Below are positions 58,901-64,000 of a stretch of DNA of 64,000 nt, in pieces. Source of the stretch: Isoetes taiwanensis (Eukaryota; Streptophyta; Lycopodiopsida; Isoetales; Isoetaceae); assembly GCA_021234155.1 (NCBI GenBank), contig JAJEKV010000015.1:10996101-11060100 (forward strand), in the 5' to 3' direction. A program made the translations under genes and the position numbers. The notes beneath the pieces are model-generated. The model had not been told where the DNA came from. It worked only from the letters and a program-made list of their open reading frames with translations, and searched no databases. Every line of letters starts with the position of its first letter. Within the stretch, counting starts at the first letter, position 1.

Positions 58901-59533
58901 CCCAGCAGATGTTAGGGGATATGCAGCAGCTAGTGGAAGAAGTAAGGGGTTATTTATTGGCAGCAAGAAGTCGGCAGAAGAGTGTAGCCGACAAGCACAG
59001 GACCGTAAGAGAATTCAAGGTAGGCGATAAGCGTCACGGTTGAAGATAAAGGTGAAGCAAGCCAAGGCTGCGGATTGGGAGTTGCAAGAAGCTTGCCCCT
59101 AGGTGGGCTGGTCCGTTCAAGATTTTGGAGAGAGTGGGCTCTCAAGCCTACAAGTTGGATCTTCCGGCCCATCTCAAGGTTCACAAGGTCTTCCACGTAA
59201 GTTTATTAAAAAGGCACAATCCTAACCCTGAGGAGGTTTTGGATACTCCAACCTTGTTGGAAATGACCGGAGAGCAAGTAGAAATAGTGCACGAATTGCT
59301 TCTTGATAAGCCATTCAAGAAGACTAGGAGGTCTCGCCTCCAAAGATTTGGTTAAGTGGAAGCACTTACCCGTGGAAGATCGCGACATGGGTATTGAAGC
59401 AAGACTTGGAGAAGCAATACCCGAGTTTATGAAGGAGTTTGATGGGCGAAGTCGTCTCAGGCTTGGTCGACCCGACTTGCCGTGGTTAGCTAGTATGTTG
59501 TTAGTTAGCCTTAAGCTGGCGCATGCATTCTAG
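55925..59533 (+). pseudogene. pol: Pol of element A: protease, RT, RNase H, integrase, chromodomain (frameshifted)
   Basis: Landmarks occur in the Ty3/gypsy order. Protease end: YDPIVGMEFLKPAKAMIDCG (about 56,336-56,390). RT N-terminus: ITLAQDLKPTNARPYRM and ELLELGFIRAS (56,690-56,815), then KVFSKIDLRSG (about 56,965). The catalytic FLDDIL is disrupted by one missing base at about 57,160-57,185. RNase H: LMQEGRVVA (about 57,660) and YKPGKLNVVADALSG (about 57,908). The integrase region includes MSPFMVNYGYPVLNPDT (about 58,820) and HLKVHKVFHVSLLKRHNP (about 59,170). The chromodomain-like end has DLVKWKHLPVEDRDMGIEA (about 59,345-59,400). The order RT-RNase H-integrase-chromodomain identifies a chromovirus. 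Chromodomains of this group are thought to target heterochromatic histone marks, a point of interest given the H3-like ORF upstream. Confidence 0.85.
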
Positions 59534-59570
59534 TTACTAGGGTGCATGTGCGAGGAACCTTGGATCGTGT

Positions 59571-59900
59571 GGGCGATGATGGGATCGCCTTTAGGGCATT
59601 CTCTAGGCCACACGCACCAAGAGGTGCGCATGACCATTAGGGTCATGTGAGTGAGGAACGCAGGCATGGTGGGCGATGATGGGACATCGATCGGATGATC
59701 TCTATGCCACGATGCGGGGGTACGCACACCCGGGCCGTAGGAGGGTCATGGTGAAGGTTAAAGTGATCATCTTGCGCGATGATGGGATGGTGGAGGCGTT
59801 CCCCTAGCTTCAAACCCGTGGGGCATGATGCACTAGGGGTACTTTCGGCACCGCAACCGAAACAAGGTAGCACTTCGATCATGGGCGATGATGGGAGCAT
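59571..59900 (+). repeat. Tandem degenerate repeats of about 100-109 bp between pol and the 3' LTR
   Basis: GGGCGATGATGGGA occurs at 59,571, 59,671, about 59,774 (first bases changed) and 59,883, each within a related GC-rich context. There is no ORF. Such post-pol repeats are known from several large plant gypsy elements. Confidence 0.7.
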
Positions 59901-60341
59901 CTTAAATGATCCTTAAGCTCAAATCCGAAAGGGCCATGATCTTGGGCAAGGTAGTAGGACAACCTTGAGTCGATGTAGTTCGGCTCAAGGGAGTAAGGGG
60001 TGGTCCCCTAAAACCACAAATTATTAACTAAACTAACGTAATGTGCTCCTTTTGCGCAAGTAGAAGGTGGACTTCAACGAGGGGCGCATTACGAAGATAG
60101 GGGAGCCATAATTTAGATTATGAACCCTAATAACTCTTACAATAATGTTTTGAATTATCGTAAGAAATAACCGCAGTTAAGGCTATATAATTTTGTATAA
60201 GTACAAATATAGCCTAAATTTTGACTTGAACTAATAAAACTTGATTGCTAAACTAAACTAAAGGTTATGACATGTTGTTGCTTGTGCGGGCATAAGGTAG
60301 GTTAAATCACCTTAGCGCAATGCTGAGGGCGGCATTGTCCT
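59901..60341. other. AT-rich 3' untranslated part of element A
   Basis: No coding signal. The sequence leads into the purine tract before the 3' LTR. Confidence 0.5.
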
Positions 60342-60351
60342 AAGGGGAGAA
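60342..60351 (+). promoter_or_regulatory. Polypurine tract of element A
   Basis: AAGGGGAGAA lies directly before the 3' LTR start TGTGGCGG, the expected site for plus-strand priming. Confidence 0.75.
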
Positions 60352-61981
60352 TGTGGCGGTCCAGGGAATATACGCCATAAATACGTATATTCACGGATCC
60401 GCCACCATACAAGTCTATCTTCATAGCCTTGTATACCATAGATTGTGGCACTAGGGGGCATGGCTAAGTTATTCTCATAACTTAGCCAACCATAGGTTAA
60501 ACCATTATCCACGTGGCCTTAACCTATTGGGGCACATCACAGGGACTCACCCGTTGGTGCCACGTGGCATCACAGGTGGACCTAACTTATATAGGCATAA
60601 ACCCTAACTCTAGACCTCTTTCCACCCCTAGCACCCGAGACTCACCTACTGCTCAAAAACCCCGTTTCAACATCATTTGTCGCGGGCATAGACTGGTGCG
60701 GCGGCCCGGCCAGGTAGACTCGTTCTTGGAGTAGGAGCGGCATCTAGGAGTCGGACCATGGAGGCACACGGATCTGGAGGGAGAGCTTGAGGAGCGGGTA
60801 TGTAGGGTAGTGGTTGTGATAGCTCATCCGAAATTAGCATTCCGGATATGCTAGTATTTTGTATCTAGAGTAGAGCCATCCTAACCCATATTCAACATCT
60901 TGAACCCTAATCAAGGAACCCTAACTATTAGTTAGATTTGTATGATTAGGTTAAGATGTTCTTCTTATGATTATTCTCATGATGTGATGAGTATGGATGT
61001 TGGTTGATCTTGTTTGCTCCTCTTGTATTGGGAAGGGGGTAGAGACCTAGAGCCATATGTAGTATGCTCCTAGAGTAGATCCCTTAGTTCCTATTAGTTG
61101 CGGCTTTTGTGCATAGGAGCCCACCGGGCTATTGAGGCTATGATATGACTCAGCACCATATAACGGGGCTAGAGGGAAAGTGGAGGGAGGATCCCTGCCG
61201 AGTGGGGGCTTCGGGGGGTCCCATAGTGGGCTAGGCTTATGGTCGGTCACTTCGTGTGGGCCGAGCATGGGTCCGACACCTCCTGGGGCAATGGTGTTGC
61301 CCTGCCTCTCGAGAGCTGCAAGTGCTGGCTTGGCTCTCGTTTTGGGGTCCGTCAGTGCAGAATGGTGTGTCGCCCACGATTCTCTAGCCCAGCACCTCTA
61401 GATCCCAGGAAGGGGAGATGCAACCCTTCCTCGCCTCATCGGACCAGGGAGATGCAACACGAGTAGTCCCGATGGGTGAGGATGCCATGGGATTGCGATC
61501 CAGGAAGGCTAGAGTCCCGCCGAGCCCGATCTAGCCCATTTGCAAAGTATGCACGGGGAGGGGCGGATGGAGTGGTCAACCCTAGCCATTGTTCTATGCC
61601 AGCCCTCGCCATTGCCATGACTCGGTCTGCTCTATCTTGAGGCCTAGCCGGTCAGTCATCCTCCTTACGAGTCTGAGCCGGGGTAGGAGCTCTCATGTTT
61701 TATGGTTCGTGATTATCATCTTTGCCTTGGTTTATGAGTGATGCACTACCCTTCGAGGTAGTATTTGTATATGTTGATGCTAGTTCTGACGTGTTATCGC
61801 TTCCGCTGTTATAGGAGCCCATAGGGGAAGGGCGCGCAAGACACCTTCGTGTTCCCTTCCCGCACTAAGAGTCACCTCAGAGTGCGGGGTAGACGAAGGG
61901 CCCATGCGGTTGTTGAGCCGGATGGGGGATTTCCTGCCGAGTGTACGGCCGGGCGCCGTACGTTTAGCAGGGAGCGTCACA
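60352..61981 (+). repeat. 3' LTR of element A
   Basis: Starts TGTGGCGG and ends GCGTCACA, 1,630 bp. It differs from the 5' LTR at paired positions of the 5' hairpin (GTGGCGG with CCGCCAC instead of GTGACGG with CCGTCAC). It is followed by the second TGAGT target copy. Confidence 0.9.
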
Positions 61982-62576
61982 TGAGTCTTTCCAGGCTCTT
62001 CGATCAGATCTTCAGTATCATCTTCATTGAGCATAGAAACGCTATCGGCAATTATGCCGATTTGCATCGGCAGGAAGCTCCTAAATTTCACGTTGGTGAC
62101 CTTGTCTGGCTTCTCTGTAGGGACCTCCCTACCTACGTCCCTGCAACAAGCTTGACTATCATCGCCTTGGTCCTTATCGGATCACGGCTCAGATCAGCAA
62201 TGTGGCATTCCGGCTCGAGCTTCCTCCAACTGTTCAGCTCCATCTAGTATTTCATGTTTCTCTATTGGAGCCCTGCACAGTTAATACTTTCTCGGATAGC
62301 GTTCCTCCGCAGCCACCACCAGTAGAAATTGATGATCATGAGGAGTTCAAGGTTCGAGAGATTCTAGACTCCAAGTTTCTTCGTCGACGATTGTATTACT
62401 TTGTCGATTGGGAAGGTTACGCGCCAAGTGATAGAACCTGGGAGCCTACTGAGAATCTGACTAATGCTCCTAATAAAATTGCGGAGTTTCACCGACATTA
62501 CCCGTATAAGCGAAGTTTGAGTACTCCGGCCCCAGCTCCAAGGACTCGTCGCCGTCGTAGGAGGAGGATGGTGTGA
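61982..62576 (+). pseudogene. pol: C-terminal integrase and chromodomain of chromovirus B
   Basis: The frame resumes after the target duplication with SLSRLFDQIFS, then ADLHRQEAPKFHVGDLVWLL. After frame changes around 62,130-62,200 it reads VAFRLELPPTVQLHLVFHVS, then a full chromodomain: EEFKVREILDSKFLRRRL, YYFVDWEGYAPSDRTWEP, HRHYPYK. An Arg-rich tail ends at a stop at 62,576. The aromatic residues expected in the methyl-lysine cage are present. Together with 48,598-48,784 this is the split end of one pol gene. The protein type recalls fungal-like Tcn1-type chromoviruses reported from non-seed plants, which is a tentative family placement. Confidence 0.8.
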
Positions 62577-62705
62577 TGACTATACGGATATTCATATCAT
62601 ACAAATATTATACTCGTATGGATGTGACGACCATACGGATATTCGTATCATACGAACATTATACTCGTATATACAAAAAATGGTCGTCACACGGATGCAA
62701 AAGAG

Positions 62706-62779
62706 TGGTTGCACAAGACAAGATTTGAACTCGCAACCTTTCAATTGCGAATCTCACACCTTTGTCAAGTGCACTACCA
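62706..62779 (-). other. tRNA-like (SINE-head-like) segment in the B LTR
   Basis: On the minus strand a TGGTAGTGCACTTGA stretch resembles the A box, and GAGTTCAAATC about 35 bases further matches the B box (GGTTCRANTCC). The end is GTGCAACCA. The stems are poor: the T-stem pairs only partly and there is no clear anticodon arm. It is best seen as a tRNA-derived relic, not a working tRNA. Confidence 0.4.
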
Positions 62780-62827
62780 ATATTTGTTAAAGACATTCCC
62801 TCATGTCTTTTTCATATGCGATGTTGT

Positions 62828-62855
62828 TTCCAGAAGGTTCTAGAATATTCTAGAA
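62828..62855 (+). promoter_or_regulatory. Six-unit perfect heat-shock element
   Basis: TTC and GAA alternate with exactly two bases between them: TTC 62,828, GAA 62,833, TTC 62,838, GAA 62,843, TTC 62,848, GAA 62,853. This is twice the minimal trimer bound by heat-shock factors. It lies 71 bp upstream of the TATA box, with an inverted CCAAT (ATTGG) in between at about 62,893. Heat-responsive LTRs with HSEs are known in plants (ONSEN of Arabidopsis). Confidence 0.8.
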
Positions 62856-62925
62856 CTACATGCATGCGCGACACTTGGCATGATCTCATCCATTGGAGTG
62901 GCGCGATCCTGACCGTTGGCCTAAA

Positions 62926-62934
62926 TATATAAGG
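62926..62934 (+). promoter_or_regulatory. TATA box of the B LTR
   Basis: TATATAAGG, downstream of the heat-shock element and about 350 bp into the LTR, a normal place for an LTR core promoter. Confidence 0.65.
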
Positions 62935-63020
62935 AGGCACCTTTTAGGCATCTGTCTTATGTTTCGTCTTGTGTTTCTGCTTGCCTTCGGGCTATTGTAC
63001 TCTTGATTCCTGTTCATATA

Positions 63021-63099
63021 TCATATTCTTTGTCGATGTTGGCATATTTCTTCCGTATTTCATATTGTTTGTCGATGTTGGCATATTTCTTCCGTATTT
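63021..63099. repeat. Two-copy tandem duplication, period 39 bp
   Basis: TTTGTCGATGTTGGCATATT and flanking bases recur at 63,029 and 63,068. It is one of five local duplications between 62,572 and 63,787. Confidence 0.8.
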
Positions 63100-63280
63100 C
63101 TTGCGTATTTTTTATGTATTTTCCTTGTTTTTGCGTAGGTTCATGACACATTGTCATTTTCATCTGAAGAACTGTCTTTAGAAACTTTGCCAGTTCTTCA
63201 GAAACTTTGCATTCTATGTCACTGGAGAATTATCTTTAGAAACTTTGCATTCTATGTCACTGTTCCTCTTCTTTGTGCTT

Positions 63281-63798
63281 TCAAGGTTCTTTTTTTTGTG
63301 GACGACCTCTTTTCTTAGAACTGGCGTGTAGCTGTGATAGAGGAATGGTGGAGATTGATTGCAAAGACGATGAAGGTGTAGCAGAACTGGAATTAAATGG
63401 AATGCCATGAAGTTGCACATTTTTAGGCGCAAAAGTGGTAGAAGGTGTTGGTGCAGTATTATAGACGATAGGATTTGGGATGGATGAAAACATGTGTTGA
63501 GGAATGGTATAAGGCATTGAAGAACGAGTGGCAACAAAGTGATTCCTTGGAAAAGAAAAGTTCGAAGGAAATTGGGAGCTGTTTGATTTGTAAAAAAATT
63601 GGGAGCTGTTTGATTTGTGGAGCTGTCAACAAACAGAAGCATCTGAACTTCAGAGTCCGATGTGCATGGCACAAATTCTTGCTGGCTTGCATCCATCTGA
63701 AATAGATTATTATCACAAAACAAACATTTCATGCAAATTTCCATTTGAAATAGATTATTATCACAAAACAGACATATCATGCAAATTTCCAGCTCCAA
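63281..63798 (-). pseudogene. C-terminal part of an unrecognised protein ending in an AT-hook-like motif
   Basis: Minus-strand frames read MDASQQEFVPCTSDSEVQML and SSTNQTAPNF, then, one frame over, SFPRNHFVATRSSMPYTIPQ and a Ser/Thr/Pro-rich stretch. The end is SSKKRGRPQKKEP-stop at 63,281. RGRP flanked by lysines is the core of an AT hook (minor-groove DNA binding). The start contains two 16-residue repeats of the type MEICMxCLFCDNNLFQ, produced by a 48-bp DNA duplication. A 27-bp duplication repeats TNQTAPNFF. I do not recognise the family; a transposon-encoded DNA-binding protein is possible. Confidence 0.45.
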
Positions 63799-64000
63799 TA
63801 TAAAACAAGAAAATAAATGCTAGAAATGCCTTAAACAATGTAGATCAAAAATAAATTTCAATGTTTTTCATACATTCGAATGGAAGCACTTGGAGCTAAG
63901 AACAAAATGGTGATCCTAGAACGCCGAAGACAAAAACTTTTTCTAAGATTTGTCACCCAAACGGAAATTGTCGACATTCAAGGGTGAATGGCGCCAAAAT
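63799..64000. other. No gene seen
   Basis: AT-rich end of the window. It may contain upstream sequence of the minus-strand gene. Confidence 0.5.

Larger units (their letters stand above)
48785..61981 (+). mobile_element. Complete LTR retrotransposon A (Ty3/gypsy, chromovirus-like), about 13.2 kb
   Basis: Two LTRs (48,785-50,411 and 60,352-61,981) enclose a tRNA-Met primer site, a histone-H3-like ORF, an unrecognised ORF, gag, pol with a chromodomain, a repeated 3' stretch and a purine tract. The element is flanked by the 5-bp target duplication TGAGT (48,780-48,784 and 61,982-61,986). Coding regions are broken by many small shifts, of which some or all may be sequencing error. LTRs are similar enough to suggest a fairly recent insertion. 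The length is large for a chromovirus because of about 4 kb of extra sequence before gag. Confidence 0.9.
62572..63151 (+). mobile_element. 3' LTR of chromovirus B (right end uncertain)
   Basis: Immediately after the purine-rich AGGAGGAGGATGG, TGTGATGAC starts a 51-bp unit repeated at 62,623 (TGTGACGACCA), whose inverted complement TGGTCGTCACA lies at 62,681-62,691. A TG...CA end is possible at ATGACACA (about 63,144-63,151). The region contains a heat-shock-element array, a TATA box and a tRNA-like segment. The 5' LTR is not in the window, so the right limit is provisional. Confidence 0.6.

Noticed and set aside
62706-62779. Functional tRNA gene
   Set aside because: The boxes are recognisable, but the acceptor and T stems pair poorly and no anticodon arm forms.

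Overview
This window looks like repeat-rich nuclear DNA of a land plant. The support is a plant-type U-box/ARM protein fragment, Ty3/gypsy chromovirus elements with initiator-tRNA-Met primer sites, a LINE, MITE-like elements and spliceosomal introns. The chromovirus types and the unfamiliar intron-containing transposase-like gene suggest a non-seed plant (fern, lycophyte or bryophyte), but that is inference with low confidence. No intact ordinary housekeeping gene is visible. Almost every coding region is part of a mobile element or is broken.

Layout. Positions 1-23,590 and 28,236-51,603 are two direct copies of the same segment, offset by about 28 kb. Each copy carries, in order: a short LTR-element remnant; a minus-strand gag-protease remnant; an unrecognised broken gene; a 5'-truncated LINE; non-coding DNA with a MITE and minisatellites; a plus-strand gene of an unrecognised transposase-like family, whose roughly 2 kb intron holds an antisense ORF and long CA/GT-rich repeats; a minus-strand Ulp1-type (C48) protease; a minus-strand U-box/ARM pseudogene; a truncated piece of chromovirus B integrase; and the 5' LTR of retrotransposon A. 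Copy 2 differs from copy 1 in an odd way: CTG is exchanged with ACG, and CAG becomes CGG or CGA, with small indels. This looks more like long-read base-calling error at methylated CHG sites than biological mutation. The pair may therefore be two haplotypes laid end to end in an unpolished assembly.

In the second copy, retrotransposon A is complete (48,785-61,981, about 13.2 kb, LTRs of about 1.63 kb, 5-bp target duplication TGAGT). It is nested in the integrase gene of chromovirus B, whose chromodomain end and 3' LTR resume at 61,982. Between its primer-binding site and its gag, element A carries an ORF whose last 74 residues align without a gap to residues 62-135 of histone H3, ending exactly at the H3 C-terminus. 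A possible H3-tail-like start lies upstream. The LTR of element B carries six perfectly alternating heat-shock pentamers about 70 bp upstream of a TATA box, so it may be heat-inducible. These two observations, with the transposase-like/Ulp1 gene pair, are the most interesting biology in the window.

Limits: everything was read by eye. No alignment, database search or repeat masking was run. Frameshifts in copy 2 and in element A cannot be separated from sequencing error.
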